NCBI RefSeq assembly: GCF_016827595.1
Contig: NZ_JAECMS010000004.1
Location: forward strand, 62,001-126,000
Source: Luteirhabdus pelagi
GTDB taxonomy: Bacteria; Bacteroidota; Bacteroidia; Flavobacteriales; Flavobacteriaceae
DNA: 64,000 nucleotides
Direction: 5' to 3'
In this document: positions 25,351 through 34,054 of the stretch, piece after piece
Numbering within the stretch: the first letter of the stretch is position 1
Layout of the letters: every line of letters starts with the position of its first letter
The notes under the pieces: model-generated
Told to the model about the DNA's origin: nothing
The model's input: the letters and a program-made list of their open reading frames with translations, nothing else
Databases searched by the model: none
Program-made: the position numbers and the translations under genes

Positions 25351-26865
25351 ATGAGCAAAAACGTAATGCTTCTTATTCTCGATGGCTGGGGAATTCCTGA
25401 AAACCCCGAAAACTCGGCGATAGCAGCAGCAAACACTCCTTATATCGATTCGTTATATAATCGTTTTCCTAATACCCAATTACTCACTCACGGTGAAAAC
25501 GTCGGCTTACCAAAAGGACAGATGGGAAACAGTGAAGTAGGACACATGAATCTTGGTGCGGGCAGAATCGTATATCAGGACTTAGCGAAAATCGATAAGG
25601 CTGTTGAAGATGGCACGCTTCAAAAAAACGAAGTGCTACAAAAGGCCTTTTCAGAAGCCAAAAAAGAAGGAAAGAAACTTCATTTTATCGGCTTGGTTTC
25701 CGATGGTGGCGTACATTCCCATATCGACCATCTTAAAGGTTTGCTTACGGCTGCTTCAGTAGCAGGACTTGAAAACGTTTACGTACATGCATTTACCGAC
25801 GGAAGGGATGTCGATCCAAAATCGGGACTTGGCCATATACAAAACCTTCAACAGCACCTGGACAAAACGACTGGAGAAATCGCAACGGTTATTGGGCGGT
25901 ATTACGCCATGGACCGTGACCAAAGGTGGGAACGCGTTCGAGAGGCCTATGAATTATTGGTCCACGGAAAGGGAAAAGATGCTGAAGATATCACTTCCGC
26001 AGTAGAAAAAAGCTACGAAAATGACGTTACCGACGAGTTTATAAAACCCATTGTGCACACCAAGAACGGGAAGCCTATCGCTACCATTGACAGCGAAGAT
26101 GTGGTTGTTTTCTTTAATTTTCGGACTGATAGAGGACGACAATTAACGCAAGTGCTAAGCCAGAAAGATTTTTCAAAATACGGCATGAAGCGCTTACCGC
26201 TTCACTATGTAACGATGACCAACTACGATGACACTTTTAAGGGTATCGATGTTCTATTTAAAAAAGAACATTTAAAGAATACATTGGGCGAAGTACTTTC
26301 ACAACATGGAAAAACCCAAATTCGCATTGCCGAAACTGAAAAATATCCGCATGTTACATTCTTCTTCAATGGAGGAAGAGAAAAACCTTTTGAAGGCGAA
26401 CACCGAATTTTATGCCCTTCACCCAAAGTAGCTACCTACGACCTTCAGCCAGAAATGAGTGCTTATGAAGTTCGGGACAAAATCGTTCCTGAACTAAAAC
26501 AAAAATCAGCCAATTTTATTTGCCTAAATTTTGCGAACCCAGACATGGTTGGACATACTGGGGTCTTTGAAGCTGCTATAAAAGCCTGTGAAACGGTTGA
26601 TATGTGCACAAAACAAATTGTCGATACTGCCATGGAAAACGATTATGCCGTTCTTGTACTGGCCGATCATGGTAATTGTGAGAAAATGCGAAACGAAGAT
26701 GGGTCTCCCAATACGGCGCATACCACGAATCCCGTGCCGTTGATTGTTGTCGATGGCAACGTCAAATCGGTTAAAAATGGAATTCTAGGCGATATTGCCC
26801 CTACGATTCTTCATTTAATGGACATCGACCAGCCCGAAGAAATGACACAACATTCACTTATATAA
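25351..26865 (+). CDS. gpmI: 2,3-bisphosphoglycerate-independent phosphoglycerate mutase
   Basis: 504 residues, normal for the family. The alkaline-phosphatase-like metal site starts with LILDGWG; the phosphorylated nucleophile is Ser61 in GQMGNSEVGHMNLGAGR. Substrate-binding segments are HSHIDHL, HAFTDGRDVDPKSG, GRYYAMDRDQRWERV and FFNFRTDRGRQL. The second metal site is NPDMVGHTG and VLADHGNCEKM, ending in AHTTNPVPLI. It interconverts 3- and 2-phosphoglycerate in glycolysis using Mn2+. A thioredoxin-like lipoprotein gene follows after 11 nt and is likely co-transcribed. Confidence 0.97.
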   Translation: MSKNVMLLILDGWGIPENPENSAIAAANTPYIDSLYNRFPNTQLLTHGENVGLPKGQMGNSEVGHMNLGAGRIVYQDLAKIDKAVEDGTLQKNEVLQKAFSEAKKEGKKLHFIGLVSDGGVHSHIDHLKGLLTAASVAGLENVYVHAFTDGRDVDPKSGLGHIQNLQQHLDKTTGEIATVIGRYYAMDRDQRWERVREAYELLVHGKGKDAEDITSAVEKSYENDVTDEFIKPIVHTKNGKPIATIDSEDVVVFFNFRTDRGRQLTQVLSQKDFSKYGMKRLPLHYVTMTNYDDTFKGIDVLFKKEHLKNTLGEVLSQHGKTQIRIAETEKYPHVTFFFNGGREKPFEGEHRILCPSPKVATYDLQPEMSAYEVRDKIVPELKQKSANFICLNFANPDMVGHTGVFEAAIKACETVDMCTKQIVDTAMENDYAVLVLADHGNCEKMRNEDGSPNTAHTTNPVPLIVVDGNVKSVKNGILGDIAPTILHLMDIDQPEEMTQHSLI

Positions 26866-26876
26866 CCCGAGATTTT

Positions 26877-27494
26877 ATGAAATACGCCATTGTTTTATGT
26901 GCAGTCCTTTCCATTTGGGCCTGTAACAATCAAAAAAAAGCTACCGACGGTTCGGAGGGAACGGCAGTCGATAGCACCAACGCCATGGGCGGTAGCGACG
27001 CAAAAGCTGCTATGGCCGACCCCTTAAACGAAATCGTTCCAAATGAAGAATACGATACGATTATGTTGGGACGCATAAACCGAAACGGATTACAACAAGA
27101 ACCGTTTTCTGGATGGTTCACGAGTACCTACGACGTTCAACCCGTAGACAGTTCTATGGTAAACAAAATTGAACCCTTGTTACAAGATGTTTCCATTACC
27201 GTATTTATGGGAACCTGGTGTAGCGACAGTCAGCGTGAAATCCCACATCTATACAAAATTTTGGATGCAGCCGATTTCGATTACGACAAGTTTACGGTCT
27301 ATGCAGTTGATGACATGAAGACGACACCCTCCAATATTGAAGAGGAATACAATATCGCTTACGTCCCTACCATTATTTTTAGTAAGAATGGAGAAGAAAT
27401 GGATCGTTTTGTAGAGTATGCACAAAACACTTTGGAAGAAGACATTTATGCCATTCTTAGCGGAGCGGAATATAAAGACCCCTACGAGGAATAA
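26877..27494 (+). CDS. Thioredoxin-fold lipoprotein with a single active-site Cys
   Basis: 205 residues. Lipoprotein signal with lipobox IWAC (Cys at residue 16), then a low-complexity Ser/Ala/Gly linker. The thioredoxin-like domain begins near residue 100: ITVFMGTWCSDSQREIPHLY, where the canonical C-x-x-C is C-S-D-S, leaving one reactive Cys. The cis-Pro strand is AYVPTIIFSKNG. A lone Cys suggests a role other than dithiol oxidoreduction, such as thiol peroxidase-like, glutathionylation-type or binding activity. Anchored in a membrane facing the periplasm. It lies 11 nt after gpmI. Confidence 0.78.
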   Translation: MKYAIVLCAVLSIWACNNQKKATDGSEGTAVDSTNAMGGSDAKAAMADPLNEIVPNEEYDTIMLGRINRNGLQQEPFSGWFTSTYDVQPVDSSMVNKIEPLLQDVSITVFMGTWCSDSQREIPHLYKILDAADFDYDKFTVYAVDDMKTTPSNIEEEYNIAYVPTIIFSKNGEEMDRFVEYAQNTLEEDIYAILSGAEYKDPYEE

Positions 27495-27509
27495 CTCATT
27501 GTATATTCG

Positions 27510-27517
27510 TACTTTTG
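27510..27517 (+). promoter_or_regulatory. Putative -7 element before the HAD/map genes
   Basis: TACTTTTG matches TAnnTTTG exactly, 28 nt before the ATG at 27546. No good -33 TTG was found. Confidence 0.4.
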
Positions 27518-27545
27518 CGCTTGCTTTTGATTTTTTAAGAATAAG

Positions 27546-27944
27546 ATGAAAGATTTGCTCACAATTGCGGTCGATTTTGATGGTACCATAGTGGAGGACG
27601 AGTATCCCAATATTGGTAAGCCAAAACTTTTTGCTGTTGAAACCCTACAGAAATTGCGGGATAATGGACATCGATTAATTCTGTGGACGTACCGCAGTGG
27701 TAGGCATTTGAAAGAAGCGGTCGCTTTCTGTGAAGAGCAAGGCATTAAGTTTTATGCGGTAAACAAGAGTTTCCCTGAAGAAGAATTTGACCCAAAATAC
27801 AGCCGGAAAATTCAGGCGGATCTATTTATAGACGACCGTAATATTGGAGGCTTAATGGGATGGGGTGAAATTCACCACCTCTTAATTGGCGAAGAAAAAA
27901 AGCAACCACAAAAGAAATCGAAGAAGCGGTGGCTCTCTTTTTAA
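27546..27944 (+). CDS. Small HAD-superfamily hydrolase
   Basis: 132 residues, a minimal HAD core with no cap domain. Motif I is AVDFDGTIVEDE, with the nucleophile and acid/base aspartates. Motif II is the LILWTYRSGR strand, with Thr in the usual Ser/Thr position, and motif IV is LFIDDRNIGG, with two metal-binding Asp. The C-terminus is a basic tail. Such small Bacteroidota HADs resemble the BT_0820 group. The substrate is unknown; they are presumed phosphatases. It precedes map by 9 nt. Confidence 0.8.
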   Translation: MKDLLTIAVDFDGTIVEDEYPNIGKPKLFAVETLQKLRDNGHRLILWTYRSGRHLKEAVAFCEEQGIKFYAVNKSFPEEEFDPKYSRKIQADLFIDDRNIGGLMGWGEIHHLLIGEEKKQPQKKSKKRWLSF

Positions 27945-27953
27945 AACAACATC

Positions 27954-28772
27954 ATGATAATACCAAAATCTGCTGAAGAAATAGAATTGATGCGCAATGC
28001 CGCCCAGATCGTCTCAAAAACGCTGGGAATGCTTGCTAGTGAAGTGAAACCCGGCGCTACCTCTTTGAAATTAGATAAAATGGCGGAGGAATTCATTCGC
28101 GATCACGGTGCAGAACCGGGCTTTTTAGGACTGTATGATTTTCCAAATTCTTTATGCATGAGCCCCAACGAGCAAGTGGTTCATGGTATCCCCAACGATA
28201 AACCCTATGAAGAAGGGGATATCATTTCCATCGATTGTGGAGCGGTGAAAGATGGGTTTTACGGAGACCACGCCTATACGTTTGAAGTAGGTGAAGTCGC
28301 TCCAGAAATTAAGAAATTATTGAAGGTCACAAAAGAAGCATTATACCTCGGAATACGTGAATTCAAGGTGAATAATCGAGTGGGTGATGTTGGATATGCT
28401 ATTCAGCAACATTGCGAAAAACATGGCTATGGCGTGGTACGTGAATTGGTCGGACACGGAATTGGACGAACGATGCATGAAGACCCTGAAATGCCGAACT
28501 ACGGTAAACGCGGACGTGGAAAAAAATTCGTGGAAGGCATGACCGTTGCCATCGAACCGATGATTAATCTTGGTACAAAGCGCATTCAGCAATTAGCCGA
28601 TGGTTGGACCATCCTAACGAGAGATCGACAGCCAAGTGTACATTTCGAACACGATGTTGCCATCGTCGATGGTAAGCCGCAGCTGCTTTCAACTTTCGAC
28701 TATATTTATGAAGCATTAGGCATAAAAAGCACTGAAGAAGATGAATTTCGGAAGCCTGTAACGGCATCCTAA
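27954..28772 (+). CDS. map: Type I methionine aminopeptidase
   Basis: 272 residues. The pita-bread fold residues are visible: substrate-binding His in NEQVVHGIPND; metal ligands Asp in ISIDCGAVKDG and Asp in FYGDHAYTF; His in VGHGIGRTMHEDP; Glu in AIEPMIN; and Glu in VHFEHDVAIVDG. The enzyme removes N-terminal Met from new proteins and is normally essential. No N-terminal zinc extension (SH3-like domain) is present, consistent with type Ia. It lies 9 nt after the HAD gene and 66 nt before the methyltransferase gene. Confidence 0.96.
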   Translation: MIIPKSAEEIELMRNAAQIVSKTLGMLASEVKPGATSLKLDKMAEEFIRDHGAEPGFLGLYDFPNSLCMSPNEQVVHGIPNDKPYEEGDIISIDCGAVKDGFYGDHAYTFEVGEVAPEIKKLLKVTKEALYLGIREFKVNNRVGDVGYAIQQHCEKHGYGVVRELVGHGIGRTMHEDPEMPNYGKRGRGKKFVEGMTVAIEPMINLGTKRIQQLADGWTILTRDRQPSVHFEHDVAIVDGKPQLLSTFDYIYEALGIKSTEEDEFRKPVTAS

Positions 28773-28838
28773 AAGAATCTTAGCTATTTCAATTACCGCA
28801 TGAGTTCTAGGAAAGCCTTTCGATACGATTTTTGAAGC

Positions 28839-29603
28839 ATGAGTGCACTTTTCAGAAACATTCTTAATCTATTTCCCAGACCTATGCTCATTCGATTGAG
28901 TTACGTGGCACGTCCGTTCGTGGCTTTTTTTCTAAGAGGAAATCGTTATACCGATCCGATAGACGGAAAGTCTTATCGCAAATTCTTACCCTATGGTTAT
29001 GAGCGGGTACGCGAAAATGTTTTGGCTCCTGGAACATTATCACTTGAAAGGCACCGACTGTGCTGGCTCTATCTCAAGAACGAAACCGATTTCTTCACCG
29101 CATCGTTGAAGGTGTTGCACTTTGCACCTGAACAAGCTTTTTTAAAACGGTTTCAACAACTGAAGAACCTAGACTATACAACCACCGACCTTAACTCTCC
29201 AATTGCCGATGTAAAAGCCGATATCTGCAATCTTCCATTTAAAGAGAACAGCTACGACTTTATTATTTGTAATCATGTGCTAGAGCATATTCCAGACGAC
29301 CGACAAGCAATGCGGGAACTGTACCGCATTCTCAAACCTGGCGGCACTGCGATCTTACAGGTTCCCCTTGAGAACGACCGTGAGAAGACTTTTGAGGACC
29401 CAACAATTACAGACCCGAAGGAACGGGCAAAAATTTTCGGGCAATACGATCATGTTCGCGTATATGGAAAGGATTATTTCGATATTTTAGGAACTGTAGG
29501 TTTTACCGCGAACGCAATAGATTACACATCGCAGTTTTCAAAGGGGGAAATTGACCGATATCGGTTGGCAAAAGGTGAATTACTCCCCGTTTGTAAAAAA
29601 TAA
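28839..29603 (+). CDS. Class I SAM-dependent methyltransferase
   Basis: 254 residues. An N-terminal region with basic and aromatic residues (PFVAFFLRGNRYTDP, FLPYGYERVRENVLAPGTLS) precedes a Rossmann methyltransferase domain. VLHFAPEQAFLKRF is the motif I equivalent with an atypical F-A-P-E instead of a Gly-rich loop. YTTTDLNSPIADVKADICNL, FIICNHVLEHIPDDRQAM (motif typical of the Methyltransf_11 group) and LKPGGTAILQVPLE follow. The substrate is unknown; the combination is often seen in enzymes near polysaccharide or lipid genes, but no such genes are adjacent. Confidence 0.85.
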   Translation: MSALFRNILNLFPRPMLIRLSYVARPFVAFFLRGNRYTDPIDGKSYRKFLPYGYERVRENVLAPGTLSLERHRLCWLYLKNETDFFTASLKVLHFAPEQAFLKRFQQLKNLDYTTTDLNSPIADVKADICNLPFKENSYDFIICNHVLEHIPDDRQAMRELYRILKPGGTAILQVPLENDREKTFEDPTITDPKERAKIFGQYDHVRVYGKDYFDILGTVGFTANAIDYTSQFSKGEIDRYRLAKGELLPVCKK

Positions 29604-29645
29604 ATTGTTTCTTTGTCCATCAACGATTTTAGACTAACCTCACAT

Positions 29646-31733
29646 ATGAGATTCTTTTTCATTCTTTTCCTCGGCATAGGAATACTTCATAGCTATGCCC
29701 AAAACCCAAATGATTGTGTTAACGCCCTCGTAATTTGTGGCGATTCCAGTATTGGCTTAGACCCTAGTGGTACTGGGTTCGATGAGTTCTCTTTACCTGG
29801 AAATGAAATCCCTAGCTGTTACAATTTCGACCAACACAGCATTTGGTTTAAATTCACCATAGTTGGAAGCGGTAGTTTCACTTTTGACATTGTACCTGAC
29901 GATGGAGCCGACTACGACTTTGCTATTTTCGGACCTGTAGTTGACTGTACGGAACTCGGGGCCGCCATTCGCTGTTCTAGTACAAATCCGGACAACGCTG
30001 GCGTTCCACCAGAAACCGGACTAAACATGAATGAGACCGATGTTACCGAAGGTCCTGGGGAAGATGGAAACGGATATTTACAGTTTATAGATGCCAGCGT
30101 TGGCGATGTCTATTATCTTTTGGTAGATAGAGCGGTTGGCTCGGGCGGATTCAGTTTATTTTATACTGGAACTGCACAACTTCCGAATAGCGTTACGGCT
30201 GGAGCCGTCGAAGATCAGTCGAAATGCGATTCGGATGGCACCCAAGATGGTCTTACTGAATTTAATCTTGAAGCATTTACTCCTACAGTAGCCGATGGTC
30301 AACAAAATGTTACGGTAACCTATCACACCTCCCTTAATGATGCCAATATCGGCATTAATTCACTGTCGAGTCCATATATGACAATTAGCAATCCGCAAAC
30401 AATTTATGCTAGGGTAACCTCTCCCAATGGTTGTACCAATTACACGAGCTTCGAATTAAGCACTGGAGGCCCTACATTGCTGGAACCTTCTGAAGTTATT
30501 CTTTGTACTTACGGTTTCGAATTGGAATATAGCATAACTTCCATCATCGATGAGGTAATTGCAGATCCTACAGGGTACATTTTTTCCTTTCACGCTACCC
30601 AGGAAGATGCTGATTTGAATAGCAACCCCTTAGGTGAATCGATAACATTGACCGAAACACCACAGACCTATTTTGTAAGGGTTACTTCGGAAGAGGATTC
30701 AGATTGTTACAATACCACTTCATTTGAAGGACGAATCAACAGAATTATTTCAGCTGTTAATCCTGAAGACCTTACTGCATGCGACACCAATAATGATGGT
30801 GTTGAAACATTTTCCCTTGCACCCCTTACTGCTATCATTTTAGGTGAAAATGCCACAGAAGATTTCACTATCAGATACTATGCAACGGAGGAAGATCGGT
30901 TTTTGGGACAAAATCCGTTACCAACTAGTATTGAAAATACCCAATCGCCACAAACCATTTACGTTAGCTTCATTGAGAATGAAACGGGCTGCCGCGATTA
31001 TACGGAGTTTAAACTTATCGTTACCCCAACACCAGAACCATATTTCGAACAGGATACCTATCAGTATTGCTTAAACGATACGGAGCCACTCAAAATAAAG
31101 GTTAGAGGTGGGTTTGCAAATTACGAATGGAATACGGGAGCTTCAGGTCCTAATGCAGGCGCCATTTTTGTAGAAGAAGGCGGCACCTATACGGTTACCG
31201 TAACGAACGAATATGGATGTTCGGAAACCATTAGTACATCCGTTTCAGTTTCGAATATCGCGACCATAGAAGGTGTAAGGGTGAAGGATTTTACACGCTA
31301 CGATAATTCGATTACCGTTACGGCTGTAGGAGAAGGTGATTATGAATATGCACTCGACAATGAAGCCAACTATCAAAACGATCCTACTTTTAAACCCGTG
31401 GAAACTGGTATTCATAGAATCTACGTACGCGACAAAAATGGTTGTGGAGTGGTATCGGAAGAAGTGCTCGTGTTGGATTATCCAAATTTCTTCACTCCAA
31501 ACAACGATGGTGCACACGATACCTGGTATATCCGAAACATCGAATTGTTTCCAGCTACGGAAATCAGAATTTTTAATCGCTATGGACGCGTGTTGAAGAA
31601 TTTACCTCCAAATACAGAAGGTTGGGATGGCAGAAATTATGACAATATTCTTCAACCGTCCGACGACTATTGGTTTACATTGTTTTTGGAAGATGGAAGG
31701 ACGATCAGAGGCCATTTCGCTTTAAAGCGTTAA
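29646..31733 (+). CDS. Large secreted protein with T9SS type B (gliding-type) sorting domain
   Basis: 695 residues from ATG 29646; an in-frame TTG at 29613 would add 11 residues before the signal peptide. Signal: MRFFFILFLGIGILHSYAQ. The N-terminal mature domain (NDCVNALVICGDSS, SIWFKFTIVGSGSFTFDI) resembles the beta-sandwich modules of gliding and adhesin proteins. Several roughly 90-residue units with a shared strand pattern (TYHTSLNDANIG, SFHATQEDADLNS, RYYATEEDRFLG) follow. The C-terminus FFTPNNDGAHDTW, IRIFNRYGRVLK, PSDDYWFTLFLEDGR, HFALKR is the T9SS type B signal used by SprB-like surface proteins. Likely a cell-surface adhesin. Confidence 0.9.
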   Translation: MRFFFILFLGIGILHSYAQNPNDCVNALVICGDSSIGLDPSGTGFDEFSLPGNEIPSCYNFDQHSIWFKFTIVGSGSFTFDIVPDDGADYDFAIFGPVVDCTELGAAIRCSSTNPDNAGVPPETGLNMNETDVTEGPGEDGNGYLQFIDASVGDVYYLLVDRAVGSGGFSLFYTGTAQLPNSVTAGAVEDQSKCDSDGTQDGLTEFNLEAFTPTVADGQQNVTVTYHTSLNDANIGINSLSSPYMTISNPQTIYARVTSPNGCTNYTSFELSTGGPTLLEPSEVILCTYGFELEYSITSIIDEVIADPTGYIFSFHATQEDADLNSNPLGESITLTETPQTYFVRVTSEEDSDCYNTTSFEGRINRIISAVNPEDLTACDTNNDGVETFSLAPLTAIILGENATEDFTIRYYATEEDRFLGQNPLPTSIENTQSPQTIYVSFIENETGCRDYTEFKLIVTPTPEPYFEQDTYQYCLNDTEPLKIKVRGGFANYEWNTGASGPNAGAIFVEEGGTYTVTVTNEYGCSETISTSVSVSNIATIEGVRVKDFTRYDNSITVTAVGEGDYEYALDNEANYQNDPTFKPVETGIHRIYVRDKNGCGVVSEEVLVLDYPNFFTPNNDGAHDTWYIRNIELFPATEIRIFNRYGRVLKNLPPNTEGWDGRNYDNILQPSDDYWFTLFLEDGRTIRGHFALKR

Positions 31734-31737
31734 CCGT

Positions 31738-32739
31738 TTAAAGCAATTTCTGAAACCCAGGGGAAACAAATACTTGCTGCTTTCCTTCAGTGTCGTTGTA
31801 GGTAAGATAGGCGTCGATGTGGGGTAAGGTACTAAGAAATAGCTTGGATTTTTCCAACCCCAATGCCATAAAGGTGGTGGCATAAGCATCGGCTTCCGCA
31901 CAGGTTTTTGCCAACACCGTAGCACTCGTTACATCACTTTGCAGGGCAGATCCGGTCGTGGGATCTATAGTGTGAACGAACTTCTGCCCAGTTACCGAAT
32001 CAATTCTATATTTTCGATAATTTCCAGAAGATGCCATAGCCTTATCCTCCAATGGAATAGCTACCGAATAGGCACGATTTCCCAATTCGGAATCTACTTT
32101 TTCGATCCCCACTTTCCATGGCGATTCTTTTTCTAGATGGATTCCCTTTGCCAGTAACTCGCCTCCCAATTCAATTAAGTAATTGGAAATACCTTCCTCA
32201 TCGAGATATGCCCCAATCCTATCGATTCCATATCCTTTCGCGATGGCATTAAAATCGAAATAGATTTCAGGCGAAGCTTTTTGTATCGTACCATCTTGCT
32301 TTAGTTTCACCTTGTCGAACCCTACAAATTGCATGAGCGAATCCAGCGTAGTACTATCAATTTTTCTCAAGGCTTTTTCGTCGCCAAATCCGTAGGCATT
32401 CCGAAGCACCCCGATGGTAGGGTCAAAATATCCATCCGACTTTCGATACACTTCCTCCGAAAGCAAATATACTTCCCTAAAAATACTGTCGATAACGATA
32501 GTACTGTCGCCGCGATTAATTTTTGAAATATCGCTATCCGGAAGGTACGTACTTACCGATTCATTCACTTTTGTTACGATAGCGTCTACACCCGCTTTTA
32601 TATCAGACTTCCCTTCATCATAATATTTGATGGAATAAACGGTTCCGAAGGCTTCACCTTGAATAATATGTAGCGAATCTTGTTGCTGATTACAGGAAAG
32701 CAATAGCAGGGTTACGATAAAAAATCCGAAGTATTTCAT
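31738..32739 (-). CDS. apbE: FAD:protein FMN transferase (ApbE family)
   Basis: 333 residues. Lipoprotein signal with lipobox LLSC (Cys at residue 16). Catalytic-domain motifs: GTVYSIKYYDEGKSD, SDISKINRGDS, DPTIGVLRNAYGFGD, and the FAD-binding FDFNAIAKGYGIDRI with LIELGGELLAKG; the Mg-binding region includes HTIDPTTGSALQSDVTSATV and the C-terminal CAEADAYATTFMALG. ApbE transfers FMN from FAD to Thr/Ser of target proteins in the periplasm; NqrB and NqrC encoded at 41-43 kb carry the target motifs. The gene overlaps the start of the small upstream gene by 4 nt on the same strand. Confidence 0.94.
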   Translation of the reverse strand: MKYFGFFIVTLLLLSCNQQQDSLHIIQGEAFGTVYSIKYYDEGKSDIKAGVDAIVTKVNESVSTYLPDSDISKINRGDSTIVIDSIFREVYLLSEEVYRKSDGYFDPTIGVLRNAYGFGDEKALRKIDSTTLDSLMQFVGFDKVKLKQDGTIQKASPEIYFDFNAIAKGYGIDRIGAYLDEEGISNYLIELGGELLAKGIHLEKESPWKVGIEKVDSELGNRAYSVAIPLEDKAMASSGNYRKYRIDSVTGQKFVHTIDPTTGSALQSDVTSATVLAKTCAEADAYATTFMALGLEKSKLFLSTLPHIDAYLTYNDTEGKQQVFVSPGFQKLL

Positions 32740-33098
32740 GTAATTTCTTGTAGTCCGTTAAAAACCATGGTATAGGATTCATTTTTGATGACTGGTTGCG
32801 CATAATCGCTACCGTGCCCCAATCCTACTCCAGCATAGTATGTTTTCGCCTCAAACTTATCGGCATGCTGTTTTATCGTTTGCATAAAAACAGGGTCGTA
32901 GGTATCGGCTTCATCTGGATAGGAAACAGCACGTACAATAACAAAATGGAGCTCCTTGTTCTTCAAAGCGACAAATTGTGGATCTCTTTTTAGTTTTGAA
33001 TTTACTCCTAAGAACTCAAAACCAGCCTCCTCTAGTTCCTTTCCTACGATATTCATGGCTAGGTTGTGTAATTCTTGTTCTGTTAAGGGTAGACTCAT
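32736..33098 (-). CDS. Small uncharacterised protein between DUF4846 and apbE
   Basis: 120 residues, mixed alpha/beta, no signal or membrane segment. Sequence features: ELHNLAMNIVGKELEEAGFEF, ELHFVIVRAVSYPDEADTYD, KTYYAGVGLGHGSD. I recall similar short proteins near apbE in flavobacteria carrying an 'NqrF' label, but no ferredoxin Cys cluster, FAD or NADH motif is seen, so that name would be misleading. Four-base overlaps on both sides (with DUF4846 at 33095-33098 and apbE at 32736-32739) show translational coupling, so a role connected to ApbE or Nqr is plausible from context only. Confidence 0.7.
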   Translation of the reverse strand: MSLPLTEQELHNLAMNIVGKELEEAGFEFLGVNSKLKRDPQFVALKNKELHFVIVRAVSYPDEADTYDPVFMQTIKQHADKFEAKTYYAGVGLGHGSDYAQPVIKNESYTMVFNGLQEIT

Positions 33099-33964
33099 GG
33101 GTTAAAGCGTATTGCTGTTGTTTCTTCAAATAAATATGCTGGGGTTCGTAACGCCCCTTGCACCTGTGCTTCATACCAAGGACTGCTATCGGAATTGTTC
33201 ATATTCCTAAGTATGTGCACACTCTGTGCGGGTGTATTTCCCTGTGCAAAAATAACCATTTTTTTACCCGTTGCCGAATACGCCATATCCACTATTATAA
33301 TAATGTGCCCAGGAAAACCAGGATATACAAGCATGTCGCCAACAGTAAGATCTGAGACGTTCTTCACTTTCTTCAATTCATCGTATAACGACTGTGTTCC
33401 AGCATAGGTATACACTAGGTTGAGGTAGCGATAAAAATTTTCTTTGGAAGCATCAGGAGTGGCTGTTTTATGAAAGGAAACACTATTTCCCTTCACTTTT
33501 GGACGAAACCCTTCCGCATACGCCTTCCAAGAACAGCGATGACCCGAAGTAAAATTGAATGCAATTTCGTGCTGTCTTCCCTTTTCCCACAGATACTCTG
33601 CTCGTAATCGTATTAAGGCATCTGCACACTGTTGAAGTCCGTTATCCGGAACAGACACCTCCAAAACCCCAACATGCCCTTTCTGATACGGATAAACCGT
33701 ACCATCATAATTAATAATTTTTGAATCGAATTCCTTTAAAGGAAACTTCTGAAGATATTCCTGAAAACTTCCCTCTTCAAATTGAAAACGTGTCCATCCC
33801 TCAGGAAGCGTAACCCGGCTACGAACTGTACGGCCTTCTTCCGAAAGATTACTGGAAGGTAGAATATAGCTTTTTGCAACATTTTGAAACGTCTTAGTTT
33901 GCTGTGGGAAAAATAGATATGCGATGAGCAGCACTAAAACCAATGCCAATACTATTTTTTTCAT
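33095..33964 (-). CDS. DUF4846 family secreted/anchored protein
   Basis: 289 residues. The N-terminal hydrophobic segment IVLALVLVLLIAYLFFP is a signal anchor or uncleaved signal. The soluble part shows the DUF4846 pattern: RVTLPEGWTRFQFEEGSFQEYL, TVYPYQKGHVGVLEVSV, QQCADALIRLRAEYLW, and FNFTSGHRCSWKAYAEG, then LTVGDMLVYPGFPGHIIIIVD and FAQGNTPAQSVHILRN near the end. DUF4846 occurs widely in Bacteroidota with unknown function; the GHxxI/QGNTPAQ parts recall NlpC/P60-like or amidase folds, which is only a hint. First gene of a three-gene overlapping set with apbE. Confidence 0.85.
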   Translation of the reverse strand: MKKIVLALVLVLLIAYLFFPQQTKTFQNVAKSYILPSSNLSEEGRTVRSRVTLPEGWTRFQFEEGSFQEYLQKFPLKEFDSKIINYDGTVYPYQKGHVGVLEVSVPDNGLQQCADALIRLRAEYLWEKGRQHEIAFNFTSGHRCSWKAYAEGFRPKVKGNSVSFHKTATPDASKENFYRYLNLVYTYAGTQSLYDELKKVKNVSDLTVGDMLVYPGFPGHIIIIVDMAYSATGKKMVIFAQGNTPAQSVHILRNMNNSDSSPWYEAQVQGALRTPAYLFEETTAIRFNP

Positions 33965-34002
33965 ACTATTATTAACTGTCCTTCTATCTAAATTATTTCA
34001 TA

Positions 34003-34032
34003 GAAAAAGCCACCTTTTTGTAGGTGGCTTTA
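34003..34032 (-). terminator. Terminator of the M43 protease gene
   Basis: A 9-bp stem (AAGCCACCT with AGGTGGCTT) surrounds a short T/G loop; on the minus strand it is followed by TTTTTCT. It lies 22 nt after the protease stop codon. The plus strand reading has a shorter T run. Confidence 0.8.
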
Positions 34033-34054
34033 TTGGCGTATATGTTTTATGGGG

